Below are positions 10,101 through 18,292 of a stretch of 64,000 bases of DNA, one piece after another. A model generated the notes under the pieces. The model worked only from the letters and a program-made list of their open reading frames with translations, had not been told where the DNA came from and made no database searches. The first letter of the stretch is position 1. Each line of letters opens with the position of its first letter. The DNA is taken from positions 629,048 through 693,047 of the forward strand of contig CBDFKQ010000012.1 of the NCBI GenBank assembly GCA_965248855.1, in the 5' to 3' direction. Origin of the DNA: CBDFKQ01 sp965248855 (GTDB lineage Bacteria; Bacteroidota; Bacteroidia; Cytophagales; 172606-1). The position numbers were made by a program, and so were the translations under genes.

Positions 10101-10600
10101 ATACATTTGGCTTTAGCAGTGCTTTTCGATATCGGAATTTTGATTTAAACTTTTTAATTCAAGGGGTTGAAGGCACAAAGATATTTAATCAGAGTAAAGT
10201 TTTCACTATAAATGCTGAAGGATGGGGTAATGCTTCAGAGGGTTTATATAATGGATATTATAAATCTACCGATAATCCTGGTAGCGGCTTTGCAAGGCCA
10301 AATGTAAAAACACCTGATAAACTATACGAAACCTCTAATTATATGATAGAAGATGGTTCATTCGTCAGGGTTAGAAATATTACAATTGGTTACAGCTTGC
10401 CAGCCATTTTAACAAGAAAAGTTTTTATTGAAAAGGCAAGAATTTATGCTTCTGCCTTAAACCCGTTCACTTTCACTGGTTATTCGGGCTACAATCCTGA
10501 GGTAAGCACCTATAGTACTAATCAACTGAACCCAGGCATTGATTATGGGCCTTACCCTGTTGCAAAATCTTTAATCATAGGTTTAAATATTAACTTTTAA
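7175..10600 (+). CDS. SusC/RagA-type TonB-dependent receptor with STN signalling domain
   Basis: Predicted outer-membrane importer, energised by TonB, working with the SusD-like lipoprotein encoded next. The 1141 residues show a signal peptide (to about 32, ending NYASGQ), an STN domain (about 50-108, LSFNSLSLKQAIKEVAHKGN), a carboxypeptidase-regulatory-like domain (about 136-205, VTGLVTDAETGNPMPGVNVI), a plug (about 213-330, with VVVVGYGTLQKSNLTTS and the typical SIRIRGVNSI), and a 22-strand barrel ending in LIIGLNINF. The STN domain implies direct signalling to the FecR/sigma pair upstream. Substrate is not readable from the sequence; the downstream phosphodiesterases suggest a glycerophosphodiester. 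Confidence 0.95.
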   Translation: MNSLQNIFKKTKWKYTLCIILIFLIANYASGQSFAKNRNNSSLLEKSKTLISLSFNSLSLKQAIKEVAHKGNISITYQTDIVPNKKVSINLKDISIQDALNAILKETELYAEFLPSGAITIKLKKQGFLNVPVNIVTGLVTDAETGNPMPGVNVIVKNSSTGTNTDINGKYEITVPEGIDTLVYTFIGFQNIEIPVDKQTTINVSLRPNQFILNDVVVVGYGTLQKSNLTTSISQLKSENFKDFPITSFEQAMAGQLAGVQVMQNSGAPGSALSIRIRGVNSITAGTQPLIVVDGLPITDGSTSNINPDDIASIETLKDASAAAIYGSRGSNGVILITTKRGVSGKPKFSFNAYQGVQHVTKKVSLMNSYEHAQVVAAARNNLWFDLDPVNHLPTDDNSLRSANTKIPTYILPYLQGQKGLTNTDWQNAIFRDAPIQNYDLSVSGGNEKSNFYISGNYFNQQGIVINSGFERYSLRTNFETSLSNKLKFGVNLSPSFTNRNIISEQDHKGNGIIISALLADPSFPVYNSDGSLNISQQINQGNIYGMSPVENPVALATQTTDKVGQLRLLGGSFLSLELIKGLTIKTYLGGDYNDSRENYFRPSAIGTYKIPAPSQANGTSKTGRTWNWLWENTINYSYTFNDEHHFSILAGYTSQKEYQESNSLNASNFPNDQVQTLNAGLVTSGSSSQQVWTLLSYVGRVNYSYKDKYLLSASLRRDGSSRFGPNTKWGYFPSASIGWRVSNESFFPENNIISDLKIRGSYGVTGNFQIPNYGSYALLSTDNYVLGNKVVNGQAPSTSPNPNISWEKKDMINGGIEIGLLGNRINITADYYYANTNGLLLNVPVPAYSGYTTSLQNLGQVRNEGWELGISNKQNFGKLEWIGSLNFSQNKNKVISLGPGQNQIISSSNVTRVGSPIGSYFGYQILGVFKNGDEVSNYPHLATGVPGTYKYADLNNDGKITDADRTILGNFFPSYTFGFSSAFRYRNFDLNFLIQGVEGTKIFNQSKVFTINAEGWGNASEGLYNGYYKSTDNPGSGFARPNVKTPDKLYETSNYMIEDGSFVRVRNITIGYSLPAILTRKVFIEKARIYASALNPFTFTGYSGYNPEVSTYSTNQLNPGIDYGPYPVAKSLIIGLNINF

Positions 10601-10612
10601 TCGAATTTAAAA

Positions 10613-12046
10613 ATGAAAAAAATATTAATAATTATAATGGCAGTAGCCTCGCTTACTGCTTGTAAGAATAGCTTCCTCGATTTACATCCAATTTCCCAAA
10701 ATGATGTTAATAGTTTTTATAAAACACCTAATGATATAAACCAAGCAGTCAATTCTGCCTATGGCTCCCTTCAGGCAAATGGGGAATATGGAAAAGATTA
10801 TGTATATATTATGGAAGTAAGTACAGATAATTCAACACTTGAAAGCATCACTAATGGCGGTGGAATATACGGTGACTTTGATCTCTACAGGGTTACTGCA
10901 TCAAATCCTTTATTGGATGAAGCATGGAAAACGGGATATGCCGGAATACAAAGGTGTAATATCGTACTTAACAGGATTGATAAAATTCAGCCAATGGCCG
11001 ATTCTGTTAAAGCCATTCGCAAAGGTGAAGTAAAATTTTTAAGAGCACTTACTTATTTTAATATGGTGAGGATATGGGGAAACATACCACTTGTAACCAC
11101 CGAAACTACCGACCCCAATTTATTATTTAACCAAGGACCGGCTGATGTAAGCAGTATTTATAATCAAATAATAACTGACCTTACAGATGCTTCAAGTGCC
11201 TTATTGCAATCTTATCCTTCTTCTGATGCCGGAAGAGCTACTTCGGGCGCTGCACAAAGCCTTCTGGGAAAGGTTTATCTCACTTTAAAAAATTATCCAA
11301 TGGCTTCCCAATACTTGGGTAATGTAATTAATTCAAAAACGTATTCCCTATTACCTAATTATGCTGATATATTTAATGTTATCACCATTAATAACAAAGA
11401 ATCCATTTTTGAGGTTCAATATATTAAAGGTGGATTGGGGGAAGGAAGTGCTTATGCCAATCTATTTGCACCTGCCGGTGATAAAACTTTAACCGGTGGT
11501 GTAGGCGCTACGTATGGTGATAATAAACCAACTGCCGATCTCGTAAACGCTTATGAAGCAGGTGATACCCGGAAACCTGCAACAATTGGCAGCCTTGCTG
11601 ATGGAAGGCTTTATAATAAAAAATACCTTGACAAACCATTTCTGGATAGCGATGCAGGAAATCATTTTTTTGTTTTGCGTTACGCAGACGTCCTACTTAT
11701 GCAAGCTGAATCTTTAAACGAAACATCTTATGACGCCACTGATGCAGATGGCCATGCCTTATTTTATTTGAATACAGTAAGAGTAAGGGCAGGTTTAAAA
11801 AGACTTATCGCTACGGATTTGCCCGATCAGGTAAGTTTCCGCAAAGCAATTGAGAAAGAAAGAAGGGTGGAACTGTCTTTTGAAAACCATCGCTGGTTTG
11901 ACCTTGTCCGTACAGGAAGGACACAAACGGTTTTAAATGCAGGTGGCGGCACTTTTCAACTCGCCGATTATCGTTTGGTTTATCCAATCCCCCAAAGCCA
12001 ACTAGATGCAAATCCATCCAAAATTATTCAAAACCCGGGATATTAA
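10613..12046 (+). CDS. SusD/RagB-family nutrient-binding outer-membrane lipoprotein
   Basis: Predicted surface lipoprotein that captures the substrate and lids the SusC channel. The 477 residues start with a lipoprotein signal with lipobox LTAC and Cys17. They contain TPR-like helices typical of SusD (for example EAWKTGYAGIQRCNIVLNRI), and end with the family C-terminal segment KERRVELSFENHRWFDLVRT. The gene begins 12 bases after the susC-like stop and its stop lies 2 bases before the next start, which supports one transcript. Confidence 0.94.
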   Translation: MKKILIIIMAVASLTACKNSFLDLHPISQNDVNSFYKTPNDINQAVNSAYGSLQANGEYGKDYVYIMEVSTDNSTLESITNGGGIYGDFDLYRVTASNPLLDEAWKTGYAGIQRCNIVLNRIDKIQPMADSVKAIRKGEVKFLRALTYFNMVRIWGNIPLVTTETTDPNLLFNQGPADVSSIYNQIITDLTDASSALLQSYPSSDAGRATSGAAQSLLGKVYLTLKNYPMASQYLGNVINSKTYSLLPNYADIFNVITINNKESIFEVQYIKGGLGEGSAYANLFAPAGDKTLTGGVGATYGDNKPTADLVNAYEAGDTRKPATIGSLADGRLYNKKYLDKPFLDSDAGNHFFVLRYADVLLMQAESLNETSYDATDADGHALFYLNTVRVRAGLKRLIATDLPDQVSFRKAIEKERRVELSFENHRWFDLVRTGRTQTVLNAGGGTFQLADYRLVYPIPQSQLDANPSKIIQNPGY

Positions 12047-12048
12047 TC

Positions 12049-12969
12049 ATGAAATACCTTTTTAGTATTCTGATATTTTCTTTAGTGTCGTGTAATTCAT
12101 TGAAAAAACCGACAGGGCACCAGGCTTTTGAAACCGGTAAGCTCCAAAAGTTAATTTCACTATTAGAAAACCCTTCCGACAAATATATCATGGTGGCAGC
12201 ACACAGGGGAGATTGGCGTTATGCGCCTGAAAACTCACTCCCCGCAATGGAAAACTGCATTAAAATGGGTGTAGATATCCTTGAAATTGATGTAAGGAAA
12301 ACAAAGGACGGTCATCTTGTGCTAATGCACGATAAAACAGTTGACCGTACTACTACTGGCATAGGTAAGGTTGAGAACCTGACCCTTGATTCATTAAAAA
12401 AACTCAGGCTAAAAAATGGTTATGGCATGCCGACCCAATTTAATATACCTACCCTTGAAGAAGTAATGATACTGGCTAAAGGAAAAGTGCTTGTATTCAT
12501 TGATAAAGCTTATCCAATTATTCAGGAGGCTTATGCAATATTAGAAAAAACAGGCACTACCAACCAGGGTATTTTTGAAGGTAAGGAACCGGCTGAAAAT
12601 GTAAAAAAAGATTATCCCATACTTTATAAAAAAATATATTACATGCCGCGCCTGGCAGAAGGGGAAACCGGAAAAATGCAGGATTACATTACCGGTTTTA
12701 TGGCCTCCATGAGGCCTGCAGGCTTTGTTGTTTCTTTTTCAACCGAAATTTCAAAAAGTATATCCGTTGCCCACCAATTAAAGGAGCAAAAACAAAATGT
12801 TTTAGCCAGCACCATGTGGGCTGAATTATGTGCCGGCCACACTGATGACCTTGCTCTTACCAACCCTGATGAAAACTGGGGCTGGATAATCAAACAGGGG
12901 GCAAATATTATTTGCACCGATAGACCAGAGGAATTAATTGAATATTTAAAAGTAAATAAAAAGCATTAA
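12049..12969 (+). CDS. Glycerophosphodiester phosphodiesterase family lipoprotein
   Basis: Predicted enzyme that hydrolyses glycerophosphodiesters to an alcohol and glycerol 3-phosphate. The 306 residues have a lipoprotein signal with Cys15 (SLVSC), so it should be membrane-anchored. The GDPD signature is complete: His52-Arg53-Gly54, Glu61-Asn62 (APENS), the metal ligands Glu79 and Asp81 in ILEIDVRKT, and the second catalytic His94 in VLMHDKTVDRTTTG. The gene follows the susD-like gene by 2 bases. A second family member lies two genes downstream. Specific substrate is unknown; glycerophosphocholine, glycerophosphoinositol and teichoic-acid-like polymers are all possible. Confidence 0.92.
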   Translation: MKYLFSILIFSLVSCNSLKKPTGHQAFETGKLQKLISLLENPSDKYIMVAAHRGDWRYAPENSLPAMENCIKMGVDILEIDVRKTKDGHLVLMHDKTVDRTTTGIGKVENLTLDSLKKLRLKNGYGMPTQFNIPTLEEVMILAKGKVLVFIDKAYPIIQEAYAILEKTGTTNQGIFEGKEPAENVKKDYPILYKKIYYMPRLAEGETGKMQDYITGFMASMRPAGFVVSFSTEISKSISVAHQLKEQKQNVLASTMWAELCAGHTDDLALTNPDENWGWIIKQGANIICTDRPEELIEYLKVNKKH

Positions 12970-12984
12970 AAAATCTTAAGGCAT

Positions 12985-13050
12985 TAACTACAAATCAATT
13001 AACGGGCGGAAGCCGAAAAGCCCTTTACAGAGTAGGCATTTTTTAACTCA
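12985..13050 (+). promoter_or_regulatory. Possible structured leader upstream of the repeat protein
   Basis: The 84-base gap before the next gene is less AT-rich than other gaps and contains GGGCGGAAGCCGAAAAGCCC (13,003-13,022), a short GGGC/GCCC stem with a purine-rich loop. It may be a weak internal attenuator or processing hairpin. No known riboswitch class is recognised. Confidence 0.25.
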
Positions 13051-13053
13051 TAA

Positions 13054-14709
13054 ATGAAAATGAAAAAGTTTTTCTTTACATTAATCGTATTTGTATTTTA
13101 TTTAAGTGCTTATCGGGCGAATGCCCAAAGTGATCTCGAAGTGAATAATTTTGTTGCAGATGGTCAAGTAATACTTAAAGGAAATACCTTTGCTCAAAAT
13201 CAATTTGTGGTAGATGGTGAAGCTTTCTTTAAAGATATTTCTGTTGATGGTTTTACTAATCTTTATGGTGATTTTAATGCTCCTTCATTATCTTCTAGCA
13301 AAAATAGAGTGACGATAAGTGGATTATCGGAAATCCTCTTAGAATACACTCTTGAGTTTGGAGCTCGAAAAATTAAACAACAAGATGCTGGAAAAATTGG
13401 TTATAATGCATTTGGAACTGGTGGTTTAGAAATTATAGGCGGGGGCACTACAGACCAAAACAGGCTTCTTACCATTTTTGCTGAGGGAGGAACTAACTTT
13501 AGAGGAGCGGTCAACAGTGCAACTGATATAACAGCTAACAGGTATGTTATTTCTAATACAGGTGCTTTTTTTAATGGTTTTAGTTTGTTCAATGGTGGTA
13601 AAGTTGGTATAGGTACAAATGGTAATTTGCCTTCTGCTGATAATATGTTGGAGGTAAATGGCCTTGTTAACTCTATCGGTGGAATGAGGATACCGAGTGG
13701 CAAGACTCTTGAATTTGGTTATCTGACAAATGGAAAGAATGCTGATGCCGGAAAAATTGGCTATAATACTTTTGGAACAGGAGGTCTAGAGATTATTGGA
13801 GGGGGCAATTCAGGACAAAATAGACTTCTTACCATTTTTGCTGAAGGGGGGACTTTCTTAAATGGGTCGTTAAATAGTGTTACTGATGTAATAGCAAGTA
13901 GGAATATTATTTCTTATAAAGGCGCATTGTTTAATGGTGGTAAAGTTGGCATTGGCACCAATGGCAATTTGCCTTCAGCTGATAATATGCTGGAGGTAAA
14001 TGGCCTCGTTAACTCTATGGGTGGAATGAGGATACAGGGTGGCAAAACTCTTGAATTTGGTTACCTGACAAATGGAAAGCAAGCTGATGCCGGCAAAATA
14101 GGCTATAATACTTTTGGTACAGGCGCTTTGGAAATAATTGGCGCAGGTACTGCCGGTACCAACCGCCGTTTAATGGTTTTTGCAGAAGGAGGAACAACAT
14201 TTAATGGACAGGTAGCCATTAATACTTATTCCCCAAAAGATAAATTTAGTGCCACAGTAAACGGGCCAATGTTCATAGGTAGTTTCCTAAACGGCCAGAA
14301 CAGCACCGTAGTAAATGCTTCAGCCCTTGATACTTTTGATTTATGGGTAGAGAAAGGAATTGTAAGTGAAGATTTTGCTTTTGCAAAGGTAGCCGATTGG
14401 AAAGATAAAGTATTTGAAAAGGAATATAAGCTTATTACCCTTGAAGAAGTAGATGCCTATATAAAATTAAATAAACATTTACCCGAAATCCCTTCAGAAA
14501 AAGAAATAATAGAAAAAGGTTATTCTGCTCACCAAATGAACAAGAATTTTATTCAAAAAATAGAGGAACTAACCCTATATGCTATTAACCAGCAAAAATT
14601 ATTAAAAACTCAACAAAATGAAATTGAAAAACTAAAAACGGACTTGGCAGGATATCAATATTTATCTGATGAAATAGAAAAATTAAAACAGGCACTAAAA
14701 AATAAATGA
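13054..14709 (+). CDS. Secreted repeat protein with fibre-like modules and C-terminal coiled coil
   Basis: A 551-residue exported protein with a signal peptide (to about 25, YRANAQ). It carries three near-identical modules, each reading ADAGKIGYNTFGTGGLEIIG then NRLLTIFAEGG (around residues 111-150, 230-270 and 345-385). They are interleaved with two copies of KVGIGTNGNLPSADNMLEVN. The C-terminus (about 430-551) contains DTFDLWVEKGIVSEDFAFAK and HLPEIPSEKEIIEKGYSAHQ, a tail common in Bacteroidota surface proteins, followed by a heptad-like coiled coil. No enzyme motif is visible. It is probably a surface fibre or scaffold trimerised by the coiled coil. An alternative start is Met3. Its stop overlaps the next start as ATGA. 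Confidence 0.8.
   Translation: MKMKKFFFTLIVFVFYLSAYRANAQSDLEVNNFVADGQVILKGNTFAQNQFVVDGEAFFKDISVDGFTNLYGDFNAPSLSSSKNRVTISGLSEILLEYTLEFGARKIKQQDAGKIGYNAFGTGGLEIIGGGTTDQNRLLTIFAEGGTNFRGAVNSATDITANRYVISNTGAFFNGFSLFNGGKVGIGTNGNLPSADNMLEVNGLVNSIGGMRIPSGKTLEFGYLTNGKNADAGKIGYNTFGTGGLEIIGGGNSGQNRLLTIFAEGGTFLNGSLNSVTDVIASRNIISYKGALFNGGKVGIGTNGNLPSADNMLEVNGLVNSMGGMRIQGGKTLEFGYLTNGKQADAGKIGYNTFGTGALEIIGAGTAGTNRRLMVFAEGGTTFNGQVAINTYSPKDKFSATVNGPMFIGSFLNGQNSTVVNASALDTFDLWVEKGIVSEDFAFAKVADWKDKVFEKEYKLITLEEVDAYIKLNKHLPEIPSEKEIIEKGYSAHQMNKNFIQKIEELTLYAINQQKLLKTQQNEIEKLKTDLAGYQYLSDEIEKLKQALKNK
13384..14200 (+). repeat. Three intragenic repeats of about 350 bp
   Basis: Units beginning GATGCTGGAAAAATTGG (13,384), GATGCCGGAAAAATTGG (13,742) and GATGCCGGCAAAATAGG (14,087) recur with periods of about 358 and 345 bases inside the fibre-like gene. 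High nucleotide similarity suggests recent duplication and possible copy-number variation. Confidence 0.75.
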
Positions 14710-16331
14710 AAACCCAAATGAAAAAGAAATTTATCTTTATTATTTTAAGCTTGTTTGTAAGCCTTTATGGAAATTGTCAAATGGTTAGAGAAACGAAACA
14801 ATCTCCCAACCCTAAAATTGACCCTACTGTAAAAATTACAGATATGGTATTGATGGATATGAAAAAAATTACGAGACTAAAAAATCGTGATCTTACAGGA
14901 GGAATCATTTCAACAAGTCCAAGTTTACCTCCAAGTAATAATTATAATTATGGGAGAATTTTTGACGCACCCGATGTAGATGGTACAAACCTAAAAGTTT
15001 TCGCTTATGACCCTAAAATAGATAATGGGAAAGGGCCTCTGCTTTATGGATGCTTTACTGATCAGAAATCTAAAACTTATACTTGTAAGGCATGGACAGC
15101 GATTAGGGGGTGGTTCTTAGACACCTATAGTAACGATATAGAGAAGCTTACTATTAAGTGGGTAAATCAACTTAAGCAAAGTGACCCAACTTATGGTGGC
15201 CAAATAAAAAATGGAAAGGACGCTTTTGAATATCTTTTACCGGTTATTGTAGAGGTGAGAACAAGGGATGATGCATACCCCCATAAGTTTAAAATACCCG
15301 GAATAGGAGAGTATTCAGATAAAGAATTATTTAGCAATGGGCAAATTACAAGCTTACTTAATATTTACCGGAACCCTCTTAATTTTCCCAACTTCATAGT
15401 ATTGGCAGCACACAGGGGATATTGGAAAGATGTAGCGGAAAATTCAAAATCGGCCTTTGAAGCAGCTATAAAACTGGGGGTGGAAATGTTGGAAATTGAT
15501 ACCAAGCTTACAAAAGATAGCGTTGTTGTTATTTCTCATGATTTACATTTAGGCAGGTTAACCAACATACCACCACAATTAGCAAACAGGGCTGACACTA
15601 ATGGGCATATCCTTGTGAGTAAATTAACTTTACAAGACATAAGGCCTGATAAATATCCCAACCCTAATAACTACAAACCGGTACAACTGCTAGATAAAAA
15701 TGGACAGCCTGCGGACACCATGCAGACTTTGGAAGAAATGCTATTACAAGCAAAAGGAAGGGTATTGGTTGATATAGATAAGATTGAGAGTTTTTTTTAT
15801 GATAAAGTATACAAAACGGCCTTAAATACCGGGACATTAAAGCAGATAGTTGTTAAGGGCAGGTACGAGAAACCGGATGATTTAAGAAAAAAGGTTTTAA
15901 ATTTTAATACTATTGACTGGAAGAACTTTATGTTTACACCGGTATATTTTGCAGATTTTAAAAGGGACGATAACGTTACACCTTGGGATTTTAAAGCCGG
16001 TATTGACGCATTCGCTAAAGATCCTGCCTTTAATTGCCCCGGGTATGAACTTATCTATGCATCAAATACAGACCCGTTATTACAGTATATCAACACTATC
16101 AAAAATAACAATCAAAGGGTTATTCAGTTTCCGCAATATCCTGAAACCAAAGATGGAGTTTATGATTCTAAAAAATATACGTATGATGATATTGATCCCA
16201 GGTTTGACAGGCGTAATGATTGGGAATGGTTGTTACAAAAAGAACACAGGCCAACTTTGATTATTACAGACAGGCTTGAGGTTTTAAAGCAATTACTTGA
16301 ATTAAAAAATCTTAGAAATCTTAATAAATAA
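14706..16331 (+). CDS. Second glycerophosphodiester phosphodiesterase family protein, with N-terminal extension
   Basis: Predicted exported phosphodiesterase of 541 residues. A signal peptide ends near residue 25 (LYGNCQ). About 210 residues of unassigned sequence precede the GDPD domain, which starts with His236-Arg237-Gly238 (LAAHRGYWKDVAENSKS). MLEIDTKLTKDSVVVISHD follows with the metal ligands and second His, and later TLEEMLLQAKGRVLVDIDK. The N-terminal extension contains an acidic stretch and two Cys and could be a substrate- or surface-binding module; I do not recognise it. The start overlaps the preceding stop (ATGA), indicating translational coupling; Met5 is an alternative start. 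Confidence 0.85.
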   Translation: MKTQMKKKFIFIILSLFVSLYGNCQMVRETKQSPNPKIDPTVKITDMVLMDMKKITRLKNRDLTGGIISTSPSLPPSNNYNYGRIFDAPDVDGTNLKVFAYDPKIDNGKGPLLYGCFTDQKSKTYTCKAWTAIRGWFLDTYSNDIEKLTIKWVNQLKQSDPTYGGQIKNGKDAFEYLLPVIVEVRTRDDAYPHKFKIPGIGEYSDKELFSNGQITSLLNIYRNPLNFPNFIVLAAHRGYWKDVAENSKSAFEAAIKLGVEMLEIDTKLTKDSVVVISHDLHLGRLTNIPPQLANRADTNGHILVSKLTLQDIRPDKYPNPNNYKPVQLLDKNGQPADTMQTLEEMLLQAKGRVLVDIDKIESFFYDKVYKTALNTGTLKQIVVKGRYEKPDDLRKKVLNFNTIDWKNFMFTPVYFADFKRDDNVTPWDFKAGIDAFAKDPAFNCPGYELIYASNTDPLLQYINTIKNNNQRVIQFPQYPETKDGVYDSKKYTYDDIDPRFDRRNDWEWLLQKEHRPTLIITDRLEVLKQLLELKNLRNLNK

Positions 16332-16335
16332 TTCA

Positions 16336-18201
16336 ATGAAAAAAAATTTAAATTATAAAATAATTTTTTATGTATTTCTATATATGAGTACATGGTCTGT
16401 TTATGCCCAATTACCCAAGGCCCTTGCCCATTATCCATTAAATGTTAAAATAATAGGAAGTAGGGTTCCTACCTTAATTATCAATGCTCAAGATGTGTCC
16501 GGCAATGCTAATCACGGTAGTACGTATCCTAATGATATGGCTTTTTCAAGTCAATTAGGGGATTTTTTCGGGGTACCTGCTTTAAATAAGCAGGGTTATA
16601 ATAATGGTTACATTAATATTCCTAACCCTTACCTAAATGACCCAACTAACAGAAATAACATTTCAGTAAGTTTTTGGATAAATTGGGATGCAAGTACCCA
16701 AGGGAATTTATATGGAGGATATATAATAATAAACCCATATTTTAATATCTATACATATGGAAATAGAATTGAATGGGAAGCAATAGGAATTATGGATACT
16801 CATAGAAGTACTTATCAGGTATTTGACAAATCAGGATGGTATTTTGTTTGTTTCACATACCAATATAATGGTATATCAAATAATGCCCATTTTTATTCTT
16901 ATAAGTACAATGGCAGTTTTGACCCTAGTATTAATTCCATGAAAGATGCTACAGACAGGTTGTATCAAAACAATCCCATCAGTGCAGATAATACTATGCA
17001 ACTATTAGGCAAAAATTTTCAAGGACAAATAAGAGATGTGCGCTTTTTTAACACTACTTTAACTAAAGACCAGGTTAATACCTATAGAAACCTTGATTAC
17101 AATTGGGCGAATGGAAATTATCAGGAAGAGCACGATGTTCATAAAGGAACTTATTCATTTTATCCTTTTGATAATAACCATCCGGAAAAAGAGGTAATGA
17201 ATGGACGAGATGGTGTTTATCTTGGTGGTAATTCTTTTCAAATTCAAAACCGATTTGGTGATAACAGTGCTTTTTTCTTAAAGGATGAAATTAAAATACC
17301 TCCACCTTTAGGTACTTATAATATTCAAAATGGATTTACGTGTTCATTCTGGATTGGTTTAAGAAAAATTGAGGAACCTGATTTCAATAATATTCTTTCA
17401 GGACTTTCAGATACATATAATAGTGCCGCACCATTTGCTATAACAAAACAGGGTAATAAATTTGGTGTACAGCGGTATACCAGAATGGATGATAATTCTA
17501 TTAAGCCTTATTTTCTATGGCTATATAGTCCGTTGGATCTATTTTCTAAACGAAATGACTGGTATCATATAATTTTAGTATATGACCGCTTTTATATGCG
17601 CACCTTTATTGGAAGGTTCAGGCAAAATTTAAATAATATCTACAAATCTGATACATCATTTTTTAATTGTAGTTATAATTATCAAGGCATGGATACCCAG
17701 GATTTGGATTTACCTTTAATAAAAGATCAATGGTTAATTGGAAGTCATAGTTCATTCAGCAATAGTCACCTTTATTTAGATGATTTAAGAATTTATAACT
17801 ACTCACTATCTGATGATGAAGCTTGGGCCTTACATGTATTGGAATGCCAAAAAAGCTTTAATTCTCCTCCTGCCCGCTTAACGAAGGTTACTGAACATAA
17901 AAAATATATAGATGAAACTAAAAAAATTGTGGAAGATTCAACTGATTGGGTAATAGTTTATCCCAACCCAACTGAAAATGATCTTAAAATCAAGATGAAT
18001 AATTCCGAAACACGAGCGGCACAAATAAGGATATTGGATTTAATGGGCAATCAAATTTTAACACGTTACGAAACCTTTATTGAAGGTAGTGAAGAGGTAA
18101 TAATTAAAAATTTAAAATCAAAAGGTTTAAATTCAGGGATGTATATACTTGAGGTCTTATCAACCGATAAGAGAAAAACATTTAAGATTATTGTTATTTA
18201 A
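16336..18201 (+). CDS. LamG-domain protein with type IX secretion sorting domain
   Basis: Predicted cell-surface or secreted protein of 621 residues. After a signal peptide (to about 25, WSVYAQ) come two concanavalin-A/LamG-like jelly-roll domains (about 30-250 and 265-490; each has a PLxxNIxxSFWI/SFWIGL-type strand and ends in a RFFNTTL or DLRIYNYSLSDDE segment). The last 80 residues form a Por-type sorting domain: VYPNPTENDLKIKM, IRILDLMGNQI, GMYILEVLSTDKRKTFKIIV. This predicts export by the type IX system, whose core genes are not in this window. As last gene of the locus it starts 4 bases after the preceding stop and probably binds the target polymer or surface. Confidence 0.88.
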   Translation: MKKNLNYKIIFYVFLYMSTWSVYAQLPKALAHYPLNVKIIGSRVPTLIINAQDVSGNANHGSTYPNDMAFSSQLGDFFGVPALNKQGYNNGYINIPNPYLNDPTNRNNISVSFWINWDASTQGNLYGGYIIINPYFNIYTYGNRIEWEAIGIMDTHRSTYQVFDKSGWYFVCFTYQYNGISNNAHFYSYKYNGSFDPSINSMKDATDRLYQNNPISADNTMQLLGKNFQGQIRDVRFFNTTLTKDQVNTYRNLDYNWANGNYQEEHDVHKGTYSFYPFDNNHPEKEVMNGRDGVYLGGNSFQIQNRFGDNSAFFLKDEIKIPPPLGTYNIQNGFTCSFWIGLRKIEEPDFNNILSGLSDTYNSAAPFAITKQGNKFGVQRYTRMDDNSIKPYFLWLYSPLDLFSKRNDWYHIILVYDRFYMRTFIGRFRQNLNNIYKSDTSFFNCSYNYQGMDTQDLDLPLIKDQWLIGSHSSFSNSHLYLDDLRIYNYSLSDDEAWALHVLECQKSFNSPPARLTKVTEHKKYIDETKKIVEDSTDWVIVYPNPTENDLKIKMNNSETRAAQIRILDLMGNQILTRYETFIEGSEEVIIKNLKSKGLNSGMYILEVLSTDKRKTFKIIVI

Positions 18202-18258
18202 TTTAAAGTTCCGGAATTTAATTTTTTGACATGGTAGTTTGAATCCCTTCGACTCTAT

Positions 18259-18292
18259 AAAAACCCTTAAATGTAAAAATTTAAGGGTTTTT
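18259..18292 (+). terminator. Terminator of the SusCD/phosphodiesterase locus
   Basis: AAAAACCCTTAAAT at 18,259-18,272 pairs perfectly with ATTTAAGGGTTTTT at 18,279-18,292 around GTAAAA. The T tract follows on the plus strand, about 58 bases after the last gene's stop. Confidence 0.85.
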
